From NCBI GenBank assembly GCA_024399495.1, contig JAKSNY010000010.1, positions 1-64,000 of the forward strand: a stretch of DNA of 64,000 nt, given 5' to 3'. Below, one piece after another: positions 50,416 to 58,844 of this stretch. A program made the position numbers and the translations under genes. The stretch is from Paludibacteraceae bacterium. Lineage in GTDB: Bacteria; Bacteroidota; Bacteroidia; Bacteroidales; Paludibacteraceae. The notes under the pieces are model-generated. The model saw nothing but the letters and a program-made list of their open reading frames with translations. It was not told the DNA's origin and searched no databases. Each line of letters opens with the position of its first letter. Positions within the stretch are counted from its first letter, which is position 1.

Positions 50416-51423
50416 GTCTATGTATATGGGCAGATGGTCTGAATAGCCGCCAATATACTTACGTCCGTTATATGTGCGTGAAGGTTTCTTATCTGAAAAC
50501 TTTACATCATCCTCCATAATAAAATCAGCGTCAAAAATCACAGCATCATTCTGAGTGGTGTAGAAAGTGTTGCTTTTTAGCAAGTTACCCGATACTATGA
50601 TTTGGTCCAGCATATCCCACTCTCCCTTAAACTTATATGAGCCACGCCCGTCATCGTGGTACTTCCAGAACATATTATACAATGATTTGCTATCTATATG
50701 GTTCTCATCGGGGTATTTGGCGTTCAAAGCCTCAGCCATACTCTTGCAATCAGGCGTATCATTAAAATCGCCCATAATGACTATATTGGCATTGCCCTTA
50801 TAATTTATGGAATCAGCCATAACCTTTACGGCAGAAGTAACGCACTCACGTTTCCACGATGACTTTTCTGCCCCACCTATTCTTGACGGCGTGTGGCAGA
50901 TGAATATATGTAGTGTATCTCTTTTAAATACCACCGTTTTGGCATACAGCACATCGCGGCTACGCTTGGACTTGCCTGTACATGATATTTGTATAGGTCT
51001 TGACTCCACTACTTTTACTTGTTTGGGATTATATAGCATAGCCACATCTATGCCACGTGGGTCACGGCTCTCATAATGAATATACCTGTAACCTGCATTT
51101 TTTAGCGGAGAATACCTGGTCAGCGTGTTAAGCACGTAATCATTCTCCACCTCACAAAGCCCTACTATTGCCACTCCGTCCCACTCACCTACGGCTGTAA
51201 TCACCTTGGCTATATTGCCACTCTTAGCCTTATACCTTGCCTGTGTCCAGTGATAATCGCCCTCTGGTGTAAATGCAATATCATCTTTAAGCGTGTCGTC
51301 CTTAGTGTCAAAAAAATTCTCCACATTATAACTCATAATGCGGATACGCTCCTGACAAAAAGCAGGTATGGCACACCCTAACAAAAATAACAACCCTACT
51401 ATTTTAACCCTTTCAAACATCAT
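50389..51423 (-). CDS. Endonuclease/exonuclease/phosphatase family protein
   Basis: 344 residues. A signal peptide (about 1-22, ending FCQE) precedes an EEP domain: IMSYNVENFFD (about 29-39), GLCEVEND (about 87-94), GIDVAMLY, FICHTPSRIGG (about 175-185), VIMGDFNDTPD (about 212-222) and the terminal SDHLPIYIDL (about 330-339). These hold the Mg2+ and phosphate-binding residues. The target may be nucleic acid or a phosphoester outside the cytoplasm. The start ATGATG lies inside CATACAT-type heptamers (51420-51434). Confidence 0.85.
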   Translation of the reverse strand: MMFERVKIVGLLFLLGCAIPAFCQERIRIMSYNVENFFDTKDDTLKDDIAFTPEGDYHWTQARYKAKSGNIAKVITAVGEWDGVAIVGLCEVENDYVLNTLTRYSPLKNAGYRYIHYESRDPRGIDVAMLYNPKQVKVVESRPIQISCTGKSKRSRDVLYAKTVVFKRDTLHIFICHTPSRIGGAEKSSWKRECVTSAVKVMADSINYKGNANIVIMGDFNDTPDCKSMAEALNAKYPDENHIDSKSLYNMFWKYHDDGRGSYKFKGEWDMLDQIIVSGNLLKSNTFYTTQNDAVIFDADFIMEDDVKFSDKKPSRTYNGRKYIGGYSDHLPIYIDLFRGKPKK

Positions 51424-51434
51424 ACATCATACAT
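51420..51434. repeat. Heptamer repeat, CATACAT type, at a start codon
   Basis: Two CATACAT units overlapping the first two ATG codons of the endonuclease-like gene (minus strand ATGTATGATGTATGATG). Here the ATGTATG unit supplies a start codon, whereas elsewhere it follows stop codons. Confidence 0.75.
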
Positions 51435-51470
51435 TTAATCTAACTATCAACCAGTTGATAGTTAGATTAA
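51435..51470. terminator. Perfect 17-bp palindrome between two minus-strand genes
   Basis: Arms TTAATCTAACTATCAAC (51435-51451) and GTTGATAGTTAGATTAA (51454-51470) with a 2-base loop region CA. It overlaps the TAA stop of the beta-helix lipoprotein gene and ends at the heptamers of the next gene. It lacks a T-run beyond the arm, so it may act as a terminator, an mRNA-stabilising structure or a recombination relic. Confidence 0.6.
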
Positions 51471-52906
51471 TAATATTCATAGCACCCTATATCACTTGAC
51501 TCGTCCAAAGTCCTGTCATTACCGTCAAGATCATACTTTAATGCAGGCTCTTCTGATATACTTCTTTTTGCAGTACCTATAGCTGGCGAACCGCTTCGCA
51601 AATGAAAATCATACAGATGCGGATTTTGTTTTCTTATATCCTCACTCCACCCCTCAAACACAAATTCAGGTTTTTGATTTATAATACAATCAGTATAGTG
51701 CTCATCTACATTAGAATTTGCAAGTTTTATAAGGCAGTTCTCAAATGTATATACGCACTTATCCTCTTCCCCCTCTTTTTTATTATACACAATCTCATTA
51801 TTATAACCGCCATAAATTATAGTATTATATATACCCGATGATAGCGGAATCACCGTACCAAATTCAGTCATATTACCAAGCCTTATATTGGCTGCGGTTC
51901 TTGAACCCCAAGTAAAACTGTAGTAATTTGCAATAGTGCAGTGTCTTACATCAAGAGAGCCTCCGTTTATACGCAATATATTTCCACCAGCGTTGCATAA
52001 TAATGAGTTCCACAGCACAATGTTATTTGCAGTTGACGTTATCAGGTTGCCACTTGAATTGGTAATTTTACTATTAGTTATTTTTAAAGCCTCCGTGCCA
52101 TTGCATAAAGAATCAACCACGATACCTATTGATGAGTTGCGTATCTCTGCAAAATTAAAAACATTAGCCTCACTATTGCTTGTAAATCTAATACCACCCC
52201 ATTGAGCAGAAGCCATATCATAATTAAGTGGCGGCGATGTGTTCATATAATCACTGCGGTCTCCTCTGAATGTAACAAATCTGCTCCGCTCTCCCTGAAT
52301 CACAAGTGTTCCGTCAACCATCATAACAGCATTTTTACAAAAATAGAGCGTAGCACCGTTTGTAACGGTAAGTCTGACGCTTTTAGGCACCCATAACGTA
52401 TCTTTGACAAGTACGGCGATAGCGTCTGTTATAGTGGTATCTGATGTAAAAGTATAGTTTGTAAAACGTTTGGCGTTTCTGCCGTATGCCTCCAACTGCA
52501 CTTTCTGCACATTCCCATTAGTCAAACATACTATGGAATCCCTTACTATAAACGGAAGCCTACCATCACTGGGGTCTATAAACAGTTGTACAAAAACCAT
52601 AATACTATCTTTTGCATTAACTGTAATATCCCTGAAATCAGAACCCTTCCTGCCATCAACATTTATCTTAAACGACTCTCCATTGAGCGATATGCTTGAG
52701 ATAACCACTTTGTTTTTTGACCAATTGTATATCTTGATTTTTTTTGTGGTGCTGCCTTGCGATGTAAATATGGTGTCAAAACGCAATGTGTCAACACTAA
52801 AACTCAATTTGGCATCGGGAGATGTGGTTATTTTGTCTGCTTCACACCCAGCCATCAACCCGATGACAAACACAAAAGGCACTATGTATTTTAACACTCT
52901 TGTCAT
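51467..52906 (-). CDS. Right-handed beta-helix lipoprotein
   Basis: 479 residues. Signal peptide with lipobox LMAGC. Residues of about 30-145 form a beta sandwich (LRFDTIFTSQGSTTKKIKIYN). Residues of about 165-400 show short repeated strands typical of a parallel beta-helix (FRGDRSDYMN, FNFAEIRNSSIGIV, LKITNSKITNSSGNLI, LDVRHCTIANYYSF). The C-terminus GSPAIGTAKRSI and DIGCYEYY is characteristic of this Bacteroidetes family. Likely a surface polysaccharide-interacting protein; no enzymatic residues were identified. Confidence 0.8.
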   Translation of the reverse strand: MTRVLKYIVPFVFVIGLMAGCEADKITTSPDAKLSFSVDTLRFDTIFTSQGSTTKKIKIYNWSKNKVVISSISLNGESFKINVDGRKGSDFRDITVNAKDSIMVFVQLFIDPSDGRLPFIVRDSIVCLTNGNVQKVQLEAYGRNAKRFTNYTFTSDTTITDAIAVLVKDTLWVPKSVRLTVTNGATLYFCKNAVMMVDGTLVIQGERSRFVTFRGDRSDYMNTSPPLNYDMASAQWGGIRFTSNSEANVFNFAEIRNSSIGIVVDSLCNGTEALKITNSKITNSSGNLITSTANNIVLWNSLLCNAGGNILRINGGSLDVRHCTIANYYSFTWGSRTAANIRLGNMTEFGTVIPLSSGIYNTIIYGGYNNEIVYNKKEGEEDKCVYTFENCLIKLANSNVDEHYTDCIINQKPEFVFEGWSEDIRKQNPHLYDFHLRSGSPAIGTAKRSISEEPALKYDLDGNDRTLDESSDIGCYEYY

Positions 52907-52967
52907 AAATTTTGCACAAAGTTAAAAAATAACACAGAAAAGATAAAGCATAAACAAGAAAATTTAC

Positions 52968-52975
52968 TATTTTTG
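52968..52975 (+). promoter_or_regulatory. -7-like box for the 53004-54609 operon
   Basis: TATTTTTG matches TAnnTTTG, 28 nt before the ATG at 53004. No clear TTTG upstream. Confidence 0.4.
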
Positions 52976-53003
52976 TAGAATTAAATATTCACACAATCTG
53001 ACT

Positions 53004-53282
53004 ATGGCTAGTAAAAGAGGACTAAAAAAGGATTTGAACTATTTGTATTCAGACCTTATGCTTGACGCATTTGCAACTTTTTGCAACAAAGAGAAAAAGG
53101 ACGAGGAAAAAACCGCCGCCCTACTTAACAAAATTTCTGACAATTATGCCGATTTTATCAAACGTGTAAACTGCACAGACGGCAAAGAGAACAAGAAAAT
53201 TGTAAAAGCATATTATAAGAAGCTGGGAGAGTCCATACTTCAAGATGTACTCAATCTCTCTGAAGAGATAGACAAACTATAA
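53004..53282 (+). CDS. Small conserved hypothetical protein
   Basis: 92 residues, charged and mainly helical (LKKDLNYLYSDLMLDAFATF; LGESILQDVLNLSEEIDKL). No membrane segment or cysteine motif. Homologues in Bacteroidetes are familiar but unnamed. It is the first gene of a tight plus-strand run with the acyltransferase (9-nt gap) and nitrilase genes. Confidence 0.65.
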   Translation: MASKRGLKKDLNYLYSDLMLDAFATFCNKEKKDEEKTAALLNKISDNYADFIKRVNCTDGKENKKIVKAYYKKLGESILQDVLNLSEEIDKL

Positions 53283-53291
53283 GCAAATTTT

Positions 53292-53843
53292 GTGCGTAGA
53301 ATTTGTGCCGCTATATTAAAAATACTAGGATGGAAACTCAATGGAGAGATTCCACCCTTGGATAAGTTTGTAATTTGCCTTGCCCCACACACCTCAAACA
53401 TTGATTTTATAATAGGCAAATTATTCTACTCATCGCTTGGTTTAAAGGTATCTTTTCTTATAAAAAGGGAGTGGTTAAGACCGCCTTTCGGCACCTTTAT
53501 GCGTAGGCGTGGAGCTATTGGAATAGACCGCGACAGACGCTCTAACATGACAGTGACTTTGGCAGAACTGTTCCGACAGAAAACTCACTTACACCTTGCC
53601 ATCACCCCTGAAGGAACTAGGCAACGCAATCCCGAATGGAAACGAGGATTCTACCACATAGCCAAGAATGCCGGTGTTCCTATTCTTGTGGTGGGTATGG
53701 ATTACAAGAAAAAGGAGATAGTAATTTTGGACTTATTCCACCCCACTGATAACGAGGAAGAAGATATCCGTACCATTAAGTCAAAGTATATAGGAGTTAC
53801 AGCCCTTCACCCTAAAAAATTCTCACTTGGCGATGGATTTTAA
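53292..53843 (+). CDS. 1-acyl-glycerol-3-phosphate acyltransferase-like protein
   Basis: 183 residues from a GTG start. PlsC-type acyltransferase motifs: the catalytic APHTSNIDFII (about 34-44, H-x4-D variant), GAIGIDRDRRSN (about 75-86) and TPEGTRQRNPEW (about 106-117). It is soluble-length, shorter than classical PlsC, and lacks clear membrane segments. The acyl acceptor is unknown (lysophospholipid or lipid A precursor are possible). It overlaps the nitrilase gene by 11 bp. Confidence 0.82.
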   Translation: MRRICAAILKILGWKLNGEIPPLDKFVICLAPHTSNIDFIIGKLFYSSLGLKVSFLIKREWLRPPFGTFMRRRGAIGIDRDRRSNMTVTLAELFRQKTHLHLAITPEGTRQRNPEWKRGFYHIAKNAGVPILVVGMDYKKKEIVILDLFHPTDNEEEDIRTIKSKYIGVTALHPKKFSLGDGF

Positions 53844-54609
53844 AGTTCTTGTTCTACAGACGGACATTGTTTGGGAAAACATTGAAGCAAACCTCAGCAA
53901 TGTGGAACGGTTGATAAGCAGCACTACAGATGAGTTTAATGTAATATTACTGCCAGAGATGTTCTCTACAGGATTCAGTTCCAATGCACAGGCACTTGCA
54001 GAGCCTATATCGGGTAGAACAATACAAAAAGTCAAAGAGTGGGCCGCACGCTACGATTCACTTGTTATAGGCAGTTACATTGCAGAAGACGGCGGGCTTT
54101 ACTATAACCGAGGCTTTGCCATTGAGCCTGACGGAACGGCACACTACTACGATAAGTGCCACCTGTTTATAGGTTGGGAAAAACAGTTCTTTACCCCTGG
54201 AGACAAAAGGCTTGTCTTTAACTATAGAGGCTGGAACGTATCATTATGTATATGCTATGACCTACGATTCCCCGTTTGGACACGTAACCGCAATTTAGAG
54301 TACGATGTATTGTTCTGCACTACTCAATGGCCTGTAAGCCGTCAGAATGTATTGGAGACACTTATTGCGGCAAGGGCTATAGAGAACCAAGCCTACGCAG
54401 TTGCAAGCAACCGTATAGGCACAGACGGAAACTACATTAAATATGTAGGTGGCTCACAAGCGGTTGATTTCAGAGGCAGAATAGTAGGGCGTTGCACAGA
54501 CTCCACAGAAGAAGCCAAGGTCATAACCCTCAATAAATACGCCCTTGAAAGCAATAGAGAAAAAGCCCCTGTTTGGAAGGACGCAGAAATGTTCACTCTC
54601 GATAAGTAA
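53833..54609 (+). CDS. Nitrilase-family amidohydrolase (omega-amidase-like)
   Basis: 258 residues from the ATG at 53833. The catalytic triad is Glu42 (LLPEMFSTGF), Lys108 (DKCHLFIGW) and Cys141 (CYDLRFPVW). The WEKQFFTPGD segment and overall length fit the omega-amidase/YafV group, which removes alpha-ketoglutaramate or alpha-ketosuccinamate. Substrate is inferred from subgroup resemblance. It is followed by the long hairpin at 54631-54736 shared with fabG. Confidence 0.85.
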   Translation: MDFKVLVLQTDIVWENIEANLSNVERLISSTTDEFNVILLPEMFSTGFSSNAQALAEPISGRTIQKVKEWAARYDSLVIGSYIAEDGGLYYNRGFAIEPDGTAHYYDKCHLFIGWEKQFFTPGDKRLVFNYRGWNVSLCICYDLRFPVWTRNRNLEYDVLFCTTQWPVSRQNVLETLIAARAIENQAYAVASNRIGTDGNYIKYVGGSQAVDFRGRIVGRCTDSTEEAKVITLNKYALESNREKAPVWKDAEMFTLDK

Positions 54610-54630
54610 ATCACCCTTATTAAAGATAAG

Positions 54631-54736
54631 TAATTTAGATTTATTAATGAGGATTTTCCTTAGGTTTTCCGAGGGAGTTTAGTGGACTAAATGACCGAGG
54701 AAAAGATAAGGAAAATACCATTAAGAAACTAAATTA
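54631..54736. repeat. Long imperfect hairpin with GGAG-TTTAGT core, copy 1
   Basis: Outer arms TAATTTAG (54631-54638) and CTAAATTA (54729-54736), middle arms TTAATGAGGATTTTCCTTA / TAAGGAAAATACCATTAA, and the apical part GGAG-TTTAGT-GG-ACTAAA-TGACCGAGG. It sits between two convergent genes and includes the fabG stop codon. Copy 2 at 57679-57785 keeps the apical sequence and has compensating arm changes. Confidence 0.75.
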
Positions 54737-55477
54737 GCTCATGCCGCCGCAGACATGTATTACTTGCCCTGTAACGTATGTGGATAAATCAGAAGCCAGG
54801 AACGTAGCCACATTAGCCACATCTTCAGGAGTGCCGCCACGGCGTAGGGGAATATTCTTAACCCATTGCTCACGCACTTCATCACTTAAAGCGGCTGTCA
54901 TCTCAGTTATTATGAAGCCTGGAGCGATAGCGTTTACACGCACACCACGTGGTCCAATCTCCTTAGCCATAGATTTTGTAAGACCAATAAGTCCCGCCTT
55001 GGAAGCGGCATAGTTACATTGACCTGCGTTTCCGCCTATACCAACCACTGACGACATACTTATGATTGAGCCTCCACGCTGTTTCATCATTACAGGGGCG
55101 GCGGCGTGCATAAAGTTAAACGCTGATTTAAGATTTACGGTAATTACAGCGTCCCATTGAGCCTCTGTCATACGCAGCATAAGGGTATCTCTGGTAATGC
55201 CTGCATTGTTTACAAGAACGTCTATCTTGCCAAAATCCTTAACAACAGACTCTATAACTGCGTGAGCCTCATCAAAATTGGCGGCGTTACTTGCATACGC
55301 CTTAACCTTAACACCGTAAGCCTCTATCTCTTTTACCGTAGCATTTGCAATATCATCTATAACCAAATCTGTAAATGCCACATTTGCACCCTCTGATGCA
55401 TATTTTAAGGCTATAGCCTTACCTATTCCACGTGCGGCACCTGTAATAAGCGCCACTTTGTTTTCCAAAAGTTTCAT
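54734..55477 (-). CDS. fabG: 3-oxoacyl-ACP reductase
   Basis: 247 residues, a classical short-chain dehydrogenase. It reduces 3-oxoacyl-ACP with NADPH in fatty-acid elongation. TGAARGIGKAIA (12-23), NNAGITRDTLMLRM (90-103), catalytic Ser142 or 143, Tyr156 and Lys160 in YAASKAG, and the C-terminal TGQVIHVCGGM are all present. It is divergent from folB; a TATATTTG box (minus strand, 55505-55498) lies 21 nt before the start. Its stop codon is inside the long hairpin. Confidence 0.93.
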   Translation of the reverse strand: MKLLENKVALITGAARGIGKAIALKYASEGANVAFTDLVIDDIANATVKEIEAYGVKVKAYASNAANFDEAHAVIESVVKDFGKIDVLVNNAGITRDTLMLRMTEAQWDAVITVNLKSAFNFMHAAAPVMMKQRGGSIISMSSVVGIGGNAGQCNYAASKAGLIGLTKSMAKEIGPRGVRVNAIAPGFIITEMTAALSDEVREQWVKNIPLRRGGTPEDVANVATFLASDLSTYVTGQVIHVCGGMS

Positions 55478-55497
55478 AATACTTATTTTTATGAGTA

Positions 55498-55505
55498 CAA
55501 ATATA
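55498..55505 (-). promoter_or_regulatory. -7-like box for fabG
   Basis: TATATTTG on the minus strand, 20 nt upstream of the ATG. No TTTG at the typical distance. Confidence 0.4.
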
Positions 55506-55528
55506 CCGATTTTTTAATAAATAATATA

Positions 55529-55536
55529 TATCTTTG
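55529..55536 (+). promoter_or_regulatory. -7-like box for folB
   Basis: TATCTTTG on the plus strand. The inferred 5' leader includes TTGACCC heptamers (55568-55595) and ends at the folB ATG at 55599. Confidence 0.5.
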
Positions 55537-55567
55537 CGTAAATATTTGAGACTATAATTATTTATCC

Positions 55568-55595
55568 TTGACCCTTGTCCCCTGACCCTTGACCC
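55568..55595. repeat. Heptamer tandem repeat, TTGACCC type, before folB
   Basis: TTGACCC, TTGTCCC, CTGACCC, TTGACCC end 3 nt before the folB start codon and occupy the position of the ribosome binding site. Related units precede the alcohol dehydrogenase gene (17245-17272). Confidence 0.82.
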
Positions 55596-55598
55596 TAT

Positions 55599-55943
55599 AT
55601 GTGCAGGATAACATTAAATAACATGCAGTTCTACGCCCATCACGGCTGTTTTGACACAGAGCAGAAAATAGGCACCTACTTTACTGTAGATGTGGAATAT
55701 ACCTACGATGCAACGGATGCCGTTGATACGGACAATGTGGACAAGGCGGTGAACTATGCAGAAGTCTATAATGTAATTAAAGAGCAGATGATGATTCCAA
55801 GCCACCTTATAGAGAATGTGGCATACCGCATAAAAAAGGCACTGCTTAAAGAGTTTACGTCCATAAGCAGCGCAAAAGTTACAGTTTCTAAATTAAACCC
55901 GCCTATCGGTGGCGACATAGAGAAGGTAAGCGTAACTCTCTAA
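55599..55943 (+). CDS. folB: Dihydroneopterin aldolase
   Basis: 114 residues, family length. It splits dihydroneopterin to 6-hydroxymethyl-dihydropterin in folate synthesis. The conserved MQFYAHHGCFDTEQKIGTYF (about 7-26), the catalytic Tyr/Glu region DKAVNYAEVYNVIKEQM and the lysine in KLNPPIGGDIEKVSVTL are present. No purine-rich ribosome binding site precedes it. It is convergent with the M23 gene (1-nt gap). Confidence 0.9.
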   Translation: MCRITLNNMQFYAHHGCFDTEQKIGTYFTVDVEYTYDATDAVDTDNVDKAVNYAEVYNVIKEQMMIPSHLIENVAYRIKKALLKEFTSISSAKVTVSKLNPPIGGDIEKVSVTL

Positions 55944-55944
55944 A

Positions 55945-57597
55945 TCACCACTGAACTGAGGTTTTGAACGTTGAGGCATTTCCGCAGTGGTCATATACAG
56001 TGAGTGACACACTGTGTTTTTTTCCTGATTCAACCCTCTTTTTATCAAAAGTATATGTTATGGTGTGACTTTTGGCATCGTAATAAAAAGGAGCCCATTT
56101 ACCATCAACATACCCTTCAAACCTATCCAACTCACTTTCACCATCACTGGCGGAAAATTTTATTGTGTTTGCCTTTACCCCAAGATACTTTAATGTAGGT
56201 TTGGTCTGGTCTGTCAATACCCTATAAAATCCCAATGCCCTTGTGGTTCCAACCATCCAACCATTATCATAGGAGCCTTTAGAATAACTGTAATATCTTC
56301 CGTCCACACTATAGCCTATATAATATTGGTTCTTATTGACAAGTGTGTCATTGGTCAACTTAATTTTTATATCAGCATACTTCTGCAAAGGCACGTATGA
56401 GTAGTGAACCTGATGTATATTTGAACAAGCCGTAGAATCCACCTTACATTTGTATTTGAAATACAATGTGTTATACAGAGAACCCTTAGGCAGTTTAAAG
56501 TAAAAGTCATCTTCAACAATACTATTACTGTAATTCCACATAAAATACCTGCCTCCGTTATACGCTGAAACAATAGGAATAACCGTACTGTCTCCTCTAA
56601 TTGTAAAATCAAAGGTTGACTCATTGTTTCTGTAGTCAGTAATGGTCAGTTTAACCTTATAGTCTCTGTTTTCATCAATCAGCAGGTAACCTCCGTCTGT
56701 TTGTTCTCTAATAAACTCCATACAAGGATTATCTGGTAAATATGTTTTCATAACCATACCCTTGCCCTTTCTCCATAATTCATAATCAATGAAAGAGTTT
56801 ATATATCTTGTACTGTCAAAACTGAATTGTTCTATATTATACAGAAACTTGGTTTTTCCATCAACCTCCATTTTCAATGAGCGAACACCATAAACATTTG
56901 CAGAACCTGTCATATATTCATTTGCCTTTACACCGATACCTATTCTACCGTATGCCTTAACAGGTGTCTTAAGTTGTTCCATTGAATAATCTTTTGTCAT
57001 TGCACCACCAGCCACAACACCCTCACCCGGTACAGGGGTAATAAAAATTCTATGGAAACGTGGAGATGTTGTATCTTTTATATAGTAAAAACGTTGTGCG
57101 TCCATCACTATCTCACTATTCATATCCCTTATTTCAAAATGAAGATGAGGACCACCTGATGAGCCACTATTACCACTTGTTGCTATTCTGTCTCCTTTTT
57201 TAACAGGACAGGCATCGGGCTCCAAAAGAAAATCAACGTCAAATCTTTGCTCCGCATACTGCCTTTCCTTTAAGAGAGAGTCAATTTCAGGCTCAAAATA
57301 GTAAAGATGTCCATATACGGAAGTAAGTCCAATCTCCGGATGGTTTACATATAGGCAGTTCCCGTATCCTGTAGCGGAAACACTGATTCTTGACACATAA
57401 CCGTCATATACTGAATATACCGGTTGTCCTAAGCGCTGTTGTGTTTTCATATCAAGTCCTGAATGAAAATGGTTAGGTCTTAACTCTCCGAAATTAGCGG
57501 ACAGTTCAAGCGGCAAATCCATAGGCTGTCTTAATTCAAAAGCACTTACAGACACTGCTGACAACACAGCCAAAGCAAATATAATACACTTTCTCAT
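55945..57597 (-). CDS. M23-family metallopeptidase with large C-terminal domain
   Basis: 550 residues. Signal peptide ends SVSAFE. The LytM domain is near the amino end: NHFHSGLDMKT (Zn ligands His and Asp, about 43-49), YGHLYYFEPE (about 95) and SSGGPHLHFEIRD (about 143-155), so both Zn-binding histidine motifs are intact. About 370 residues of beta-rich sequence follow, ending in an Ig-like section (KHSVSLTVYDHCGNASTF). It likely cuts peptidoglycan cross-links in the periplasm. It starts 174 nt after the ExbD gene, beyond two hairpins. Confidence 0.87.
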   Translation of the reverse strand: MRKCIIFALAVLSAVSVSAFELRQPMDLPLELSANFGELRPNHFHSGLDMKTQQRLGQPVYSVYDGYVSRISVSATGYGNCLYVNHPEIGLTSVYGHLYYFEPEIDSLLKERQYAEQRFDVDFLLEPDACPVKKGDRIATSGNSGSSGGPHLHFEIRDMNSEIVMDAQRFYYIKDTTSPRFHRIFITPVPGEGVVAGGAMTKDYSMEQLKTPVKAYGRIGIGVKANEYMTGSANVYGVRSLKMEVDGKTKFLYNIEQFSFDSTRYINSFIDYELWRKGKGMVMKTYLPDNPCMEFIREQTDGGYLLIDENRDYKVKLTITDYRNNESTFDFTIRGDSTVIPIVSAYNGGRYFMWNYSNSIVEDDFYFKLPKGSLYNTLYFKYKCKVDSTACSNIHQVHYSYVPLQKYADIKIKLTNDTLVNKNQYYIGYSVDGRYYSYSKGSYDNGWMVGTTRALGFYRVLTDQTKPTLKYLGVKANTIKFSASDGESELDRFEGYVDGKWAPFYYDAKSHTITYTFDKKRVESGKKHSVSLTVYDHCGNASTFKTSVQW

Positions 57598-57636
57598 TGT
57601 TTTTACTATAATTTAGAAGCACCGCAAATTTACAAA

Positions 57637-57673
57637 AAAATAAGGTGATAAAAAATTTTTATCACCTTATTTT
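57637..57673. terminator. Perfect 18-bp hairpin terminator of the ExbBD operon
   Basis: Arms AAAATAAGGTGATAAAAA and TTTTTATCACCTTATTTT around a single A; each end has an A/T tract, so it can stop transcription in either direction. It is downstream of the second exbD on the minus strand and upstream of the M23 gene. Confidence 0.85.
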
Positions 57674-57678
57674 ATAAT

Positions 57679-57785
57679 AATTCCTTACTTTTTAGTGAGT
57701 AGATTTTCCGCTTTCCGCCGAAGGAGTTTAGTGTACCTAAATGACTGAGGCGAAAGTGGAAAAGATACCACTAAAAATTGGAATT
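57679..57785. repeat. Long imperfect hairpin with GGAG-TTTAG core, copy 2
   Basis: Outer arms AATTCC / GGAATT, then TTTTTAGTG / CACTAAAAA, ATTTTCC / GGAAAAG, and the apical part GGAG-TTTAG-TGTAC-CTAAA-TGACTGAGG. It contains the exbD stop codon and last four codons. Against copy 1 the apical sequence is nearly the same while paired arm positions changed together (for example TTAATG/CATTAA to TTAGTG/CACTAA). Confidence 0.75.
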
Positions 57786-58250
57786 TGCACGCTGAATTGC
57801 TGAATAGTTTATCTTTAGGGCATACGCTCTACGCAACGCCTGTTTTATATCAGTAACAATACCCATCTTACATTCCTTATCTATTTTAAGTGATACGGTA
57901 AGAAGGTCTTGGTCTGTCTCAGGCATAGCGGAACGCTCTGCAACTATATAGTTCTCTATTTGGGAAACTTCAGCAAAAGCATCATCCAATTGAATACGAG
58001 GCTCGGAGCCGTATTGTGCCCTGTACTTTGGCAAAGGCTGACCCACATATATGAAACGGACCAATGTCTTTTTCTCCAAAGAAACCAATTCAGTAGCTTC
58101 AGGAGCCTTAATACCTACTTTATAGTCAACTTCCTTCATTGATGTTGAAATCATAAAGAAGAATAGCAACATAAAGATAATGTCAGGAAGAGAAGCGGTG
58201 CTGATAGCAGGTATCTCTTTTGATGAAGAAGTATCTCTAAAACGTCCCAT
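57771..58250 (-). CDS. exbD: ExbD/TolR biopolymer transport protein (second)
   Basis: 159 residues. One membrane segment near residues 22-38 (ASLPDIIFMLLFFFMISTSM) with the essential Asp in LPDI, then a periplasmic domain (YVGQPLPKYRAQYG; LKIDKECKMGIVTDIKQALR). It uses the proton motive force with ExbB to energise TonB-dependent transport. The start overlaps the stop of the first exbD by one base. Its 3' end is part of the long hairpin at 57679-57785. Confidence 0.9.
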   Translation of the reverse strand: MGRFRDTSSSKEIPAISTASLPDIIFMLLFFFMISTSMKEVDYKVGIKAPEATELVSLEKKTLVRFIYVGQPLPKYRAQYGSEPRIQLDDAFAEVSQIENYIVAERSAMPETDQDLLTVSLKIDKECKMGIVTDIKQALRRAYALKINYSAIQRANSNF

Positions 58251-58834
58251 TATTTCTTTCCTCCATAATTTTTAGGCTCGGCTTCCGATATTTTCTGAGG
58301 CAGAATTTTCTGAATGGCCTTTTGTTGGTCTTCATTCAATTCATCGTAATTTATAGCCCATTTCTGCTGTGCTAAATCATTACGAAGCTCATTATATGCG
58401 GCTACAAGCTCGTTTTGAACTTCAATATACTTTGAGTAAGATGTTCCACGATCATTCTGAAGTGAGATTACGTGATCTTTTGTAACCATTACGTTTCCAA
58501 AGAACTCCACATCCATAGGCACTTTTTCAGGCAGATTCGGGTCATCATTTGCATTGAGAATAAACTCTTTAGCCTTATCTTTAAGGTTGGCTACATTCAT
58601 GTACTCATTCTGAACCAAAAGTTGGTTCTCTGAGTTGATAAGCACAACAAAGACATTACGCTCTTTAACCTTTAAGTCTTCTGTTTTCTGATCAGCGGGT
58701 ACAGGAGGCGGCAAACGGCGTGAAAGGCCCTTGTTTACAGCCATTGTAGTGGTCATCAAAAAGAATACCAACAGCAGGAACGCTATATCAGCGGTTGAGC
58801 TGGAGTTTATCTCAGGTACTTTTTTCTTAGACAT
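58250..58834 (-). CDS. exbD: ExbD/TolR biopolymer transport protein (first)
   Basis: 194 residues. Membrane segment about 13-30 (STADIAFLLLVFFLMTTTM) with the Asp of TADIAF, followed by a longer periplasmic domain than usual (about 160 residues, with KTEDLKVKERNVFVVLINSE). Two different exbD genes in one operon are normal in Bacteroidetes. It lies 10 nt after the three-helix membrane protein gene. Confidence 0.9.
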   Translation of the reverse strand: MSKKKVPEINSSSTADIAFLLLVFFLMTTTMAVNKGLSRRLPPPVPADQKTEDLKVKERNVFVVLINSENQLLVQNEYMNVANLKDKAKEFILNANDDPNLPEKVPMDVEFFGNVMVTKDHVISLQNDRGTSYSKYIEVQNELVAAYNELRNDLAQQKWAINYDELNEDQQKAIQKILPQKISEAEPKNYGGKK

Positions 58835-58844
58835 AATGCTGATT

